Shown piece by piece: positions 1 through 9,021 of a stretch of DNA of 64,000 nt. The stretch comes from Acanthococcus lagerstroemiae. Taxonomy: Eukaryota; Arthropoda; Insecta; Hemiptera; Eriococcidae. Both the position numbers and the translations under genes were made by a program. Numbering within the stretch: the first letter of the stretch is position 1; the number at the start of each line of letters is the position of its first letter. The notes beneath the pieces are model-generated. The model saw only the letters and a program-made list of their open reading frames with translations, was not told where the DNA came from and did no database searches. The DNA lies in the NCBI GenBank assembly GCA_031841125.1, contig CM063108.1, positions 55,388,122 to 55,452,121 of the forward strand, given 5' to 3'.

Positions 1-1107
1 CCCACATATGTCGAAAAATGAATAATTAAAGTATTTACCATTTTGGTATGTCCAAATTACTTCTCACTAAATTCGAAAATTGTTGAATTTTAGTAAATTT
101 TTCAACACAAGAACTTCGAAATTATCCTGCGGTAACAAACCACATTGAGGTTTGGGAAGGAAAGTAGAGAAGCTGAAGAGATTTGTTAACGAACTCTCAT
201 GCCTTGTACTATTCTCAGTTTGCCATTTCTGCCACCAGATGGCGCTCATAGCTTCTCTACTTCTCTTTCTAAACCTTAATTTTTGCATTCCTCAAAAATA
301 TCTGTTATGAACATGCTAGGTTTTCGCTGAGTGGTAGCGAATGGTGGTTGAAGCTTGAAGGTTCACTCTACATATACGACTCACCACAAAAAAAGTGGCG
401 AGTGCTCCAACAAAGATTTATTGAATCTTGAAAAAAGGATCGACATTCGATACCTAGATCGACATTTGGCTCTTTACCTTACTTATACCTGCTCTATTGT
501 TATACTGGTACAGTTTCTCAGTATATTTCTTCCATCTTCTTACTTTGTCTTTTTTCGAGTCTAATAATTTTTCTTTTTCATCCATTAGATTATTTTTTGT
601 TCTCTTCCTTCTTGCTCCAAAATATCGTATCTGTTTACTTTGTTATTATGCTTGATCAAGATTTCCTAATTACATTTGCTCTTTATTTGATTTCTTAAGG
701 CCTTATATTTTCCCTATGTTTCTCGTAACATTGGCTTGTTTATATGTACTTTCTTCTTTCTTCCATTAACTCTTAATATTTCACTTCCATCTAGTTCTTC
801 TTTAAGCCCCTCACCACTCCGAGATAGTACACATGAAGAGGGAAATTCATCAGCAAATATCTCAAAATATATCTACTCGGTGGCTTTGTTCCCTGGCCCC
901 TTCGCATTCTCCATTCATCTACCAGCAGTGAATTTCATCGTCGGAAATAGTCGTGATTGCGTTGCCTACAGTTTACGAGGCATACCTGACACATTCCTTA
1001 CCTTGTCGGCCCCGTTGTCCTGCCAGCCTTTTTACTTGGTCCTTATTTCATCTGACTTGGTACTTGTACAATCCTTAGATTAATTTGTTTACTAATTTGT
1101 ATTTCAG
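1..1107. other. intronic or upstream sequence, no exon recognised
   Basis: AT-rich sequence before the first recognised exon. The exon at 1108 begins in mid-codon, so earlier coding exons of that gene must exist. None was recognised here, so they probably lie left of the window. The short open frames look random in composition. Confidence 0.5.
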
Positions 1108-1173
1108 ACAGAAGATACTCTCTGAGCCCGCAGCCTCAAGAATTCCTGTACACAGATGTTAAAAAGGAATGCG
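1108..1173 (+). CDS. internal exon of a Ser/Pro-rich protein, possible Rel/NFAT-type factor
   Basis: The exon follows a pyrimidine-rich acceptor (tatttcag) and ends at a strong donor (GCG|gtacgt). Only one frame is open, and it reads RRYSLSPQPQEFLYTDVKKE plus C, entering with two bases of a split codon and leaving with one. That phase joins exactly to the exon at 1290. A basic RR followed by an F-x-Y segment and a KKE acidic patch resembles the sequence just after the immunoglobulin-like half of the Rel homology region in NFAT/NF-kB proteins. This is a resemblance from memory, not an alignment. The DNA-binding domain would lie to the left of the window. The exon is well supported; the family is a guess. 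Confidence 0.6.
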
Positions 1174-1289
1174 GTACGTATTGTTAACTTACGTCCTGAA
1201 ATAACGAGTCATAAGCTCGGCGAGCTTCTTTGGGAACTTGCAGTTTGTATTTTAAACGTGAAATCGCATTGTAATCTTTTGAATTGCAG

Positions 1290-1478
1290 TGAGTCCATGC
1301 GAACCGTTCCCTAATTCGCCGGAATCCTCGCAAGCGTCTCCGGGAAGATATCAACCGATGTCATCGCCCAATCATCAGCATCAGTATCATCCTGTGATGT
1401 CGTACGGTAACGAGGGGAGTCCGCTGCCACCATTCGACCAAATAAACCCGGTTCTGTCGCGCCAAGATCAGCTGCCCG
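1290..1478 (+). CDS. internal exon of the same Ser/Pro/His-rich protein
   Basis: The acceptor tgaattgcag precedes the exon and the donor at 1479 reads G|gtaatt. Joined to the exon ending at 1173, the split codon gives Val and then SPCEPFPNSPESSQASPGR. The segment is low complexity, rich in Ser, Pro, Gln and His (HQHQYHPVMSYG), as is usual for activation or linker regions of transcription factors. The intron to the left is only 116 bp. The next intron is about 6.9 kb and carries LINE, MULE and other repeats. The antisense open frame over this exon is a shadow. Confidence 0.65.
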
Positions 1479-1594
1479 GTAATTAACGATTTTCAGTTGA
1501 TGGTTGTTGTTATATTCCTTAGTCTCTCGACCAGTAGGTTGAGTCTCTCCACGTTTTTCTCTCCTGCGCAAAGGTTTGCATCTTCAAGAATTTA

Positions 1595-2513
1595 CACTTG
1601 ATATCCTTTATTACCTGCTCTTCATTGCTCATTCTTTGCCTTCCTTTCCAGTTCATTCCCGCAACCAGTCCCTCTAGCAATGATAACAAGTGACAATATT
1701 CCTGGATGTATTATATGATGACCTATCATTTTAATTCTTCTCTTTGAGATTGTGTTCCAGATTTTTCTTTTCCCTCCTAATCGCCTGAATATTTCCTCAT
1801 TCCTAATATTTCCTGTCCATTTGATTTTCAAAATTCTCCGATAAAGTTTCTATCCTTCATCTTTCTTGTGTTCCTGTTGTCCAGGTCTCACATCCATACA
1901 ATGCTATATTCCAGTTATACATTTGAAGAAATCTCAGTCTTACTTTTAAGTCTATGTTTGCCCTAAACATTTCTGGGGGGGGGGGACTCACTCTTGTTCC
2001 GTTTTACTCTTTATTTCTGTTTTACTTCTTCCATCTTGCGTTATCAGACTTCCTAAATATTTAAATTCTTTTACCTCCTTTATTTTTTCACTTCCTATTT
2101 CCGTATTTATTGGATTTTGTTTCCATCTACTACCGTCACTTTTGTATTATTTTTATTCATTTTTATTTTTAATCTTTCAACTAACTTTTTTAGTTTTTTT
2201 TTTGTTTGTTTTTTTAACGTTTTTCTATACTTCTTTCCACTATTGCTGTGTCATATGCAAACCTTACCATTCTAACCGTCTCCCCTTGTATCATGATACC
2301 TGATTTCCTTTAATTTATTTCTTCAGTTACTTTTTCTATAAATAGGTTAAACAGTAATGGTGACAAACAGCAACTTTGTCTCACTCTTGTTTGAATTTTC
2401 GCTTCTCCCACTTCATCTTCTATTTGTATTTGAGCCTTTTGATCCTTATGTGAGCTCCATATTATTATTCTTCCCTTATACGTAACTCCTACTTCCTTGA
2501 ATATTTGAAACAT
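1595..2513 (-). pseudogene. LINE reverse transcriptase fragment, degenerate
   Basis: Read on the minus strand, 2513-2310 contains RQSCCLSPLLFNLFIEKVTE, the conserved RT segment R-Q-G-C-x-L-S-P-L-L-F-N-x-x-I-E of L1/RTE-type LINEs. Further along, around 2270-2235, a frame reads FAYDTAIVERSIEK, matching the catalytic F-A-D-D block with one Asp changed to Tyr. Around 1950-1880 comes a region like the KRLKFLQMYNWNIALYGC segment that follows RT in these elements. Several frameshifts, stops and homopolymer runs (1977-1985) break it. It sits antisense within the intron of the left-hand gene. Confidence 0.7.
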
Positions 2514-2559
2514 TTTCGACTTCTAAATCTACAAATGCTACATCAGGATGTCTACCGGT

Positions 2560-2850
2560 CCTGGAAGTCCCGGAAACCTCGGGAAAGTCCCAGAATTAGA
2601 ATAGGTTCTCGCTTTGGCCATCAATTAAGAACACGACACTTACTGATTGGACAGACTACACAACCACAGATAATCAATAGAAACACACGCTAAATAGGTT
2701 TACCATAGGGTACTACTCATCACTATAAATGTAGGACGACAAAGAGAAAAGTATTGGGGTACTCCACTGAAGATGGTGTAACAGCCGAAAACGCTCTGGA
2801 TTAGGTACAGAATAAGAAATTGTGAATTGGTACACCTTACATACAGAATA
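2560..2850 (+). mobile_element. Penelope-like element 3' tail fragment
   Basis: The stretch from about 2600 to 2848 matches, in inverted orientation, the tail at 43640-43870 next to the GIY-YIG domain. Shared landmarks are 'gttctcgcttt', 'gattggacagact', 'caccatatggtactactc'-like sequence, 'gggtactccactga', 'aacagccgaaa' and 'gaattggtacacc'. The two copies are diverged but collinear over roughly 230 bases. Only non-coding tail is present here. Confidence 0.6.
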
Positions 2851-3181
2851 TTACCAAGTTAACTCACACTCCAACATGGCCGCTAAAGTCACATAAAAAA
2901 ATGAAATATGAAATGTTTGACAAAATGACCGAAAATCTTTTTGTCTAACAACACTAGTTGTCTCACTGAATAAGAGACAAAAGTGTTCTCTAATTTGCCT
3001 ACCTGATTTAGTGTCCTTATATTCCGTGTCACTATTCTCAATTCCGATAGTTTCCTCACTATGTAGTCTCCGCCCGGACATCCGAATAGGAGACTTTTTG
3101 CGTCCGAAATTATTATTTACTTTGTGAGTTGGCATCATAATTGTTCTGGTGAAAACACATCCTCAATCAGTCCCAACTAAT

Positions 3182-4374
3182 AGTGTTGGAAGAACGCAAA
3201 AATCATCGTTCCTGTTCCCGTTTGTTCTTCTCTAACTGCATGGTTCTCATTCATGTTCTTTGTTCTCCTTAGCTTAAAGTTACCAACTTTCCCGTTTCCA
3301 CATTGTACCCGTTCCCATTCCCGTTCTTGTTTCCACCTTAGTCCTGTTCCCGTTCTTGTTCTCTATCACATCATATTTTAGTTCTCATTCTCGTCCTGAG
3401 AACGAGAACATGTTTTTCTTTTCGTTCTTGTTCGTTCTTCCAACATCCAAGCCCTGTAGGTTGATTTTTTCATTTAAAAAATTTGTAATTGATGGTTTTA
3501 GGCTTTCAGAATTTTACTTTCGCCCCAACTGCAAAGGTGTTGGAAGAACGCAAAAATCATCGCGTCGTTCGTTCTTTTCTGACTGTATGGTTTTTGTTCA
3601 TGCTCCTCGTTCTCCTTACCCTATAATTACTACGGATAGGAATTTTATGTATTAGCATATTTTTTTGTAGCAGAGCAGTTGCGGCATATTGAAGACTTCT
3701 CGGCATATCACAAAATTGTGAGTGAAATGACACATATTTGTTAGTGCATTTTTTGGCATATTTTGGGGTAAAAAGCATAATTCCACATTTTTTAGAGCGT
3801 AATTATGGAATATTCCACGATGTTTCCTATTTTGTGAGAATATTTTCAGGTTTTGACCAATTAGAAGAACCCTTTCCTGCTTACAAAACGACGCGAAATC
3901 AGTGTTGGAAGAATGTAAAAATCATCATTCCCGTCCTCGTTCGTTCTTCTCTAACTGCATGGTTCTCACTCACGTTCTTTGTTCTCCTATTCCCGTCCTC
4001 GTTCGTTCTTCTCTAATTGCATGGTTCTCATTCACGTTCTTTGTTCTCCTTACCTCGAAATTACCAACGTACCCCTTCTCGTTCTAGTTCCCGTTCTTGT
4101 TCTGAGAACGAGAACAAGAACATGCCGTTTTTCTTTTTGTTCTCGTTCGTTCTTCTAATATTCGAGTACTGCAGGTTGATTTTTTCATTTCAAAAATTTA
4201 TAATTGATGACTTTAGGCTTTCCGAATTCTGCAAAGGTGTTGGAAGAACACAAAAATTATCTCATTCCCGTTTTCGTTCGTTCTTCTCTAATTGCAAGGT
4301 TTACATTCATGCTTCTCGTTCTCCTTACCCTATTACCAATGTTCCCGTTCTCGTTCGTTCTTCCAACACTGCCT
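3182..4374. repeat. composite repeat with TGTTGGAAGAAC inverted ends
   Basis: Four starts of the motif tgttggaagaac followed by (a/g)caaaaatcatc occur near 3183, 3538, 3902 and 4237, and inverted ends gttcttccaaca occur near 3432-3443 and 4360-4371. Inside are pyrimidine-rich runs built from 'cccgttctcgttcgttcttc' and a palindrome 'cgttctgagaacgagaac'. A linker of about 90 bp (ggttgattttttcatt...gcaaagg) is also duplicated. The last part, 3900-4374, has hAT-like ends CAGTGTTGGAAG/CTTCCAACACTG. It is non-coding; open frames through it are low-complexity artefacts. Confidence 0.7.
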
Positions 4375-5150
4375 ATAAAGCATAATAAGGCAGCGTACCA
4401 TTCTAGGTGGACAAAAATATTTTTCTGGCTAAATCTATTCGAAAAGGAATAGTAAGGGGAAAATGCTGAGACATTTTTTATCCCCCTCCCTCCTTCCCCC
4501 CGCGTAGCTTTATTGTGGGGACCATTGTCAAAATCGAACTTTTTTTTTTCAAGTGCTGTATGACGATCGCGGTTTCTAACGCGCGACTACTCTGGGCAGG
4601 GTTAGTCGGGGTAGTAAGCCGTTTCTTTTCCCACGGTTTGTTGCGTTAAAGTCAGGGTTGTTTCGTAGAATGACAGGTGTAAATTTACAGTTATTTTACT
4701 CGTAAAATAACTCGCGTAGAATAATAATTGAGTTATCATTGTCTTATGTTTAGTGTAGAATAACGTAGAATAATGAAATATTAAGGTTTTCAGCAGGGTT
4801 GTCCTATTTTAAAACAATGAAAAAGAACAATATGTGTTTTAAAACGTTTTTTTTTGTTTAAAATGTGTTTTTTTAAACCATATTCTTTCCCCTATTTTCT
4901 TTGTGGTTTTCTCACCGACCAAAAAAATTTGTCAAGTACAAATAAATTTCACACAAGAATTTACTGAATGGTTTGATATCACTAATAAAGATGATCGCTG
5001 TTATGCGTAACAGAACCAACTAACAAATCTATGTTTTTTGAGAACACGTGATTCGAAGTTCAAGATACATGTAGAAACTATATGAAATAGCGTTTACTGA
5101 TAAGCCATTTTCAACGTGAGTACACATTTTTGAATCAGGGGCACAATTTT
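4375..5150. other. unassigned intronic sequence
   Basis: AT-rich intronic DNA with a C-rich run (4482-4501) and short 'gtagaataa' repeats at 4670-4780. No gene, RNA or inverted-end element was recognised. Confidence 0.4.
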
Positions 5151-5158
5151 GAAAACGT

Positions 5159-5413
5159 CTACTTTTTACGCTCTTTCCATTGATAGTAATAAGTCATTTC
5201 ATTCAACAAATGTCGCTTGGTTCTGTCTCGCTTTCCTGCATGTTTTGCATAAATGAGATGCCCCTGTGCCATCTGTATGTCTCTCACTTGTTCCCGATGA
5301 TACCATGGTTCCTGTAACAGGCATATATTTGTTTGCCCCTTTTGCAGCCTCCTGCTCAGTAGGTAACAGGCTGCTTTACATTGGTGCAGATTAATTTGCA
5401 ATACCCTTATCAT
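5159..5413 (-). pseudogene. LINE ORF2 start: truncated endonuclease domain
   Basis: The minus-strand frame starts MIRVLQINLHQCKAACYLLS and continues with NICLLQEPWYHRE. This is the start of the apurinic endonuclease domain of R1/Jockey-type LINEs (conserved Q-x-N-L-x-x-x-K-A-A and L-x-Q-E-P-W). The ATG lies 27 bases after the ORF1 stop, the usual tandem arrangement. Similarity ends near residue 60 (around 5220), and the frame then runs into unrelated sequence and stops. The rest of the endonuclease and all of the RT are missing. Loss of the 3' part is unusual, since LINEs normally lose their 5' part. Confidence 0.8.
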
Positions 5414-5440
5414 TCCGTGTATAGCTTTTCTCTGTTATCC

Positions 5441-6199
5441 TCAGACTGTCACCTTGACATCAACCAGGCGGTCCAGGAAATACAGCTTGTTGCCCTTTCT
5501 TCTCAGGTACTTCACTGACTCCTCGTCGATACCCACCGCCAGAAGTGTACCTTTCGGTTCCTCCCTGCAATGGGCAACGTACCAGGACCCAGCAAACAGC
5601 CCCTGATTCTGTAGCTCCAGCCTCTTTAGGAGCACTTGCGCTGTTCGCCCACTCGTAGGCAGCCAGACCGACGCGCTGGTCAGCTTCGGCAGACCCTCCC
5701 AGGGTGCGACTTTGAGAGTTTCCTCCCCCAGTCGCACTCCGCTGGCGAGCCCCGCCAAGAAGTGTTCCCGGCTCGTCTGGTCCGCACATACCACCTGTAG
5801 TGTTCCTTGATACAGCGTTATTTGTTTGATGTTCGGTAACGCCGTTTCCGGTAGTTCCCAAAGCACTTTGGCGTCCTTTGCTTCCTCGGCCGTCAGAGTG
5901 GTCTTCGGGTAGCCGTCCCAAAAGATGGCCACCTTATGTCCCTCCTCAGCCGCCGCCGCCGAAGCATAGGTCGTCGTCCTACTCTTTTTCGGCGGTGCCT
6001 TCTCGGGTCCCGTCGACGGGGTTTCTCGCGATCTCTTGCCTGACAATGGAGTTCCCGCAGAGGTTCCCTTTTCAGGTGTGCCCTGCTTGGTTCCTCCACC
6101 GTCCTCCTGCTGTCTCTGTTTCTCACGCTGCGCCTTCCTTTTCTGCGCTCCTGTACGGTTTCTTTTATTGTAGATCTTTCGATTTAGACGTTTTAAACC
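5441..6199 (-). CDS. LINE ORF1 (DUF4780-like), probably incomplete at the N-terminus
   Basis: A frame on the minus strand is open from 6199 to the stop at 5441. It begins with a basic stretch (NRKIYNKRNRTGAQKRKAQR), then a Gly/Thr/Lys linker, then KRSRETPSTGPEKAPPKKSR. A globular part follows with VAIFWDGYPKTTLTAEEAK, TLQVVCADQTSREHFLAGL and LVDVKVTV at the end. The order of basic N-terminus, V-A-(I/L) strand and 'L-T-x-E' segment fits the DUF4780 ORF1 proteins of insect non-LTR elements, thought to bind RNA. No in-frame ATG is seen before the globular part, so the start is probably lost. GC content is clearly higher than the flanks, as expected for a recent insertion. It precedes ORF2 (5413) on the same strand. 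Confidence 0.75.
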   Translation of the reverse strand, partial: GLKRLNRKIYNKRNRTGAQKRKAQREKQRQQEDGGGTKQGTPEKGTSAGTPLSGKRSRETPSTGPEKAPPKKSRTTTYASAAAAEEGHKVAIFWDGYPKTTLTAEEAKDAKVLWELPETALPNIKQITLYQGTLQVVCADQTSREHFLAGLASGVRLGEETLKVAPWEGLPKLTSASVWLPTSGRTAQVLLKRLELQNQGLFAGSWYVAHCREEPKGTLLAVGIDEESVKYLRRKGNKLYFLDRLVDVKVTV

Positions 6200-6451
6200 T
6201 CAAATTGAGTCCTCAACTGAGTGATGTTAACATAAAGATACATCTGCGTTCAGCAACCCTAAATACATGTGAATCAGTCGATCATGGTTTGCTTATAGGT
6301 AGTACTTCCTGCGGCAGTCCCCTAATCTAAAAGAATTTGTTGAATTTTATCGGCCAAAAAATTTTTCTTCCTCAGAAATATGTATAAGAAATCTTATCGG
6401 TTCTCATTGTTGCTTAACAGGGTCTTGACGAATGTTTATGGGGAAACATCT

Positions 6452-6564
6452 GAATTGCGCCAAACATGGTCGGAATTGCGCCGCTTCTTTTAAAGCAGCT
6501 GGTGCGAATTGCGCCACCCGCCGTCAGGAGGGAAGGGTCAATTGCGCCGTGGCCGAATTGCGCC
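6452..6564 (+). repeat. cluster of five gaattgcgcc motifs
   Basis: The 10-mer gaattgcgcc occurs at 6452, 6473, 6506 and 6555, and a one-mismatch copy (caattgcgcc) at 6539. Spacing is irregular at 16 to 33 bases. The inverse motif is clustered at 7457-7554 on the far side of the MULE relic, so these are candidate subterminal repeats of that element. Confidence 0.7.
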
Positions 6565-6642
6565 TTGAACATTCTTTCTTTCACACTTTATGCAGACTTT
6601 GGACTTCCAGAAAAACATTTTAGAGCGCCTGGTTATACATTT

Positions 6643-7519
6643 TTATGTTTTGTTTCCATACTTGTATGAAAGTATTTTCACATATTCAAAGCGGCTAATC
6701 TCTGCAGTTCTATAACGCCGTGCAGTATCAGTCACAAAATCTCGCCTGTATACAGTGCGATTGTCAAGTACACGAGCTGACTGTTCACAGGTGTTTTGGC
6801 ATATCTCTGAATGGTTTTGGAAGTGTTTCAAGGCTAATAAGAACGTAGTAATGTCTGGATGTGTGTGGTGGAAGTAGGTGTGCAGAGCGGAATGAAATGC
6901 TTCACTAGCATTAGAGGTACGATGTTCAGAAAACATTGATGCCCACAGGTGTGGTGGATATTTAGCTTGTTGGCTTATGTATGTGTCCCACATATAATCG
7001 ACAAATTTGACAATGCGGTCGTCGTCAGGCATACACTGTAAGACATCTCCTGTGAAACATTCTTCTGCTTTGTCAGGATCAAGCATCATCAAACCAAAAG
7101 TGTGTTGCAACCATTCTCCTATTTCATTTCCATCCTTTTGTCGATCCTTGTAGATGGTTGCCAAACCCAATCCTTGTATGCACCGCCACCTAGGCCTGTG
7201 TCGCGTGAAGATGGCAACCAGTGAGGTCTGCAGTTGGCCACATTGTTTTTGCAGCTCGCTCAAAATCTGAGACAACAAATTTCGGCTCAATTTTAATGTT
7301 GAATTTCTCAGCTTCATTGACTACTAACGTTAGTGCCTGCAGGTACGTAGTTTCAGCTTTATCTGGCATTAAAAGGAAAACCAGAGGGACGTACTGTTCA
7401 TCCTGTACAGTATGAGGAGTGACAATTTGCTTAAATAACTTTCGACAATATTTGAAGGCGCAATTCGCATACCGTAATGAGCGGAATTCAGCCACCCTAA
7501 TTTCTTTTGCATGGCGCAA
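6643..7519 (-). pseudogene. Mutator-like (MULE) transposase fragment
   Basis: Two overlapping minus-strand frames make up one protein fragment. Upstream (7519-7190) reads YVPLVFLLMPDKAETTYLQA, then KFVVSDFERAAKTMWPTADL and GCHLHATQA. Downstream (about 7195-6643) continues RWRCIQGLGLATIYKDRQ and ends in the helical region with NASEAFHSAL. The PLVF-L-P-K, S-D-F-E and G-C-H-x-H-x-x-Q motifs in this order are the core of the MULE/MudR transposase domain. A frameshift near 7190-7200 separates the pieces. The first catalytic Asp, in the usual D-G-T-F block, is replaced: the frame reads NCAFK there. The N-terminal zinc-finger part is missing. It is a dead copy inside the host intron. Confidence 0.8.
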
Positions 7520-7554
7520 CTCGACCTACCAATTTTCGTTGTTTGGCGCAACTC
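7457..7554 (-). repeat. inverted cluster of ggcgcaa(t/c)tc motifs
   Basis: ggcgcaattc at 7457-7466 is the exact reverse complement of the left-hand 10-mer. ggcgcaactc at 7513-7522 and 7545-7554 differs by one base. With 6452-6564 this gives inverted motif clusters on both sides of the MULE coding relic. The copy at 7457 falls on the codons where the D-G-T-F block should be. Confidence 0.65.
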
Positions 7555-7559
7555 GTCCC

Positions 7560-8280
7560 TGGCCGTTTATGAATCTTATTAGTCTTTGCAGCCTCGTGTC
7601 GCGAGTCTTAATTAGTTTTCAGGAGTATCAGCAAGTTTAGCCGAGTTTTAACTAGTCTCATTACGGCTGAAGAAGTCTTAACAGAGCTTACTGACTTAAC
7701 TAGATCTTGACGAGCTTTGAAAAGTTATGAAGAATTTTAACGACTTTCAAACAGATCCTTACGAGTCGTCAATAGAATCCTGACGATTCTTAGTGAATCC
7801 TAATTGTATCGCACCAAGCCCGAATAAGTTTTGGTAACTTGTAACTAGGTCGTAACTACACGTTGTGACTTTTAGCGAAGACGTGACGAATTCCAAAAAG
7901 TCTTAAATAGTTTAGTCTTAGTTATCATTAGTTTCACGTACATCGACGTTGGATCTGAACTAGTCTTAATGATTCTGAACCCAGACTTACCAAGTTTTAA
8001 TGAGTCCTTTAGAATCTGAGCTCGATTTTGTGACTCTTAATCGGGACTCGGCAAATTAATACGTCTTAACTGACTTTCAGATAGTCCTGACAGAAACTTA
8101 ACTTATAGAAATCAGTCGTAACGAATCTCAGTAAGCTTCAGTTGACTGTTAATGAGTCTTCACAAGTTTCGTTGAATTTTGAGTAGTCTTTTGAAAATGA
8201 ACGGATATGAACTGATCTTAAGACGTTTCAACTAGTTCTTCAAGAAACTTATTTCGGCTCTTATTTTGTCTTAATCATCC
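7560..8280. repeat. degenerate 'gagtctta' repeat field
   Basis: About 700 bp in which short variants of (c/g)agtctta(a/g), gagtcttaa, gagttttaa and tagtctta recur every 10 to 30 bases with no coding potential. The same texture occurs at 10360-10570, 47100-48480, 53320-53500 and 61300-61430. It looks like an old decayed short-period satellite, here inside the last intron of the left gene. Confidence 0.55.
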
Positions 8281-8364
8281 TGTTTACTTGGGTGATCAAA
8301 AAAGAACGCAACTTGAAACGTTCGAGCTGACAGTTGATTGTAATCAGTGAACGAAATTGTGCAG

Positions 8365-8373
8365 TATAAATAG
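8365..8373 (+). promoter_or_regulatory. candidate TATA box (tataaatag) for an internal promoter
   Basis: A perfect TATA-box match lies 49 bases upstream of the last exon of the left gene. A start 25 to 32 bases downstream would fall near 8393-8400, and the first ATG after it (8431) is in frame with the exon. This could make a 196-residue C-terminal isoform. It rests on sequence match and spacing only. Confidence 0.35.
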
Positions 8374-8413
8374 AAGCTAATTCCTCTTTCTGTTCTGTTT
8401 GGTCATAACGCAG

Positions 8414-9021
8414 GAGGCCAGATTCCGTGGATGGGAATCAAACAGCAGTCGTCGAGCCAGATTATGTACATGCCCCCCGTGGCCGAGGTATCCGAACAAC
8501 TGGCGAGGAACCCGTCGCCATCGAATGTGATGCTAATGCCCAACCCGCCCATGTACAACGTTCCCGGGATGAACAACAATACGCAGGGGCGGAATTTGCC
8601 GACGAACAACAACCTGCTGATAAGCACATCGCCCACGCCCATGTACATGAATACAGTCCCCAATGAAATAAACTGCAACCAAACTAGAACCTCAACGGCC
8701 GTTAACTCGGTGCCGATGCCGATACGCAACTCGCCTTCGTTCATAAACAGCGGTCAAACGGTGCTGTCCACCAACCTGATTTTAGTGGACAATTCGGTGA
8801 TGTACGTGGACAACGGGCCCAATGTTCCAATAATGACCGATAACCAGCCGAGAAACGATCCGGGGGGCACGAGTTTGGATAATATCGACAAGGCAGACCT
8901 CGTACCCGACCAGCTGACCGAGACTATGCATTCCATGAGCCTCTCCGATCAGAACCCTGATAATAATATGCAGACCGACAGTTTGACCAGAATTGTGAAC
9001 GAGGCAATCAAGAAGTTATGA
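8414..9021 (+). CDS. last coding exon, Asn/Pro/Met-rich C-terminal tail
   Basis: The acceptor (ttggtcataacgcag) is followed by an exon open to a TGA at 9019-9021. It joins in phase to the donor at 1479. The acceptor reads CAGGAG, a NAGNAG pair, so splicing at 8414 or 8417 both keeps the frame and adds or drops one Gly. The 201 residues are rich in Asn, Pro, Ser and Met (NPSPSNVMLMPNPPMY), have no predicted fold, and end with a more ordered acidic segment containing QLTETMHSMSLSD and then RIVNEAIKKL. Such a tail suits a transactivation region. The Rel/NFAT link comes only from the 1108 exon. Composition and GC content are clearly coding compared with the flanks. Confidence 0.7.

Noticed and set aside
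1311..1571. An 86-codon minus-strand frame over the 1290 exon
   Set aside because: A shadow of the coding exon; its reading crosses the splice donor into the intron.
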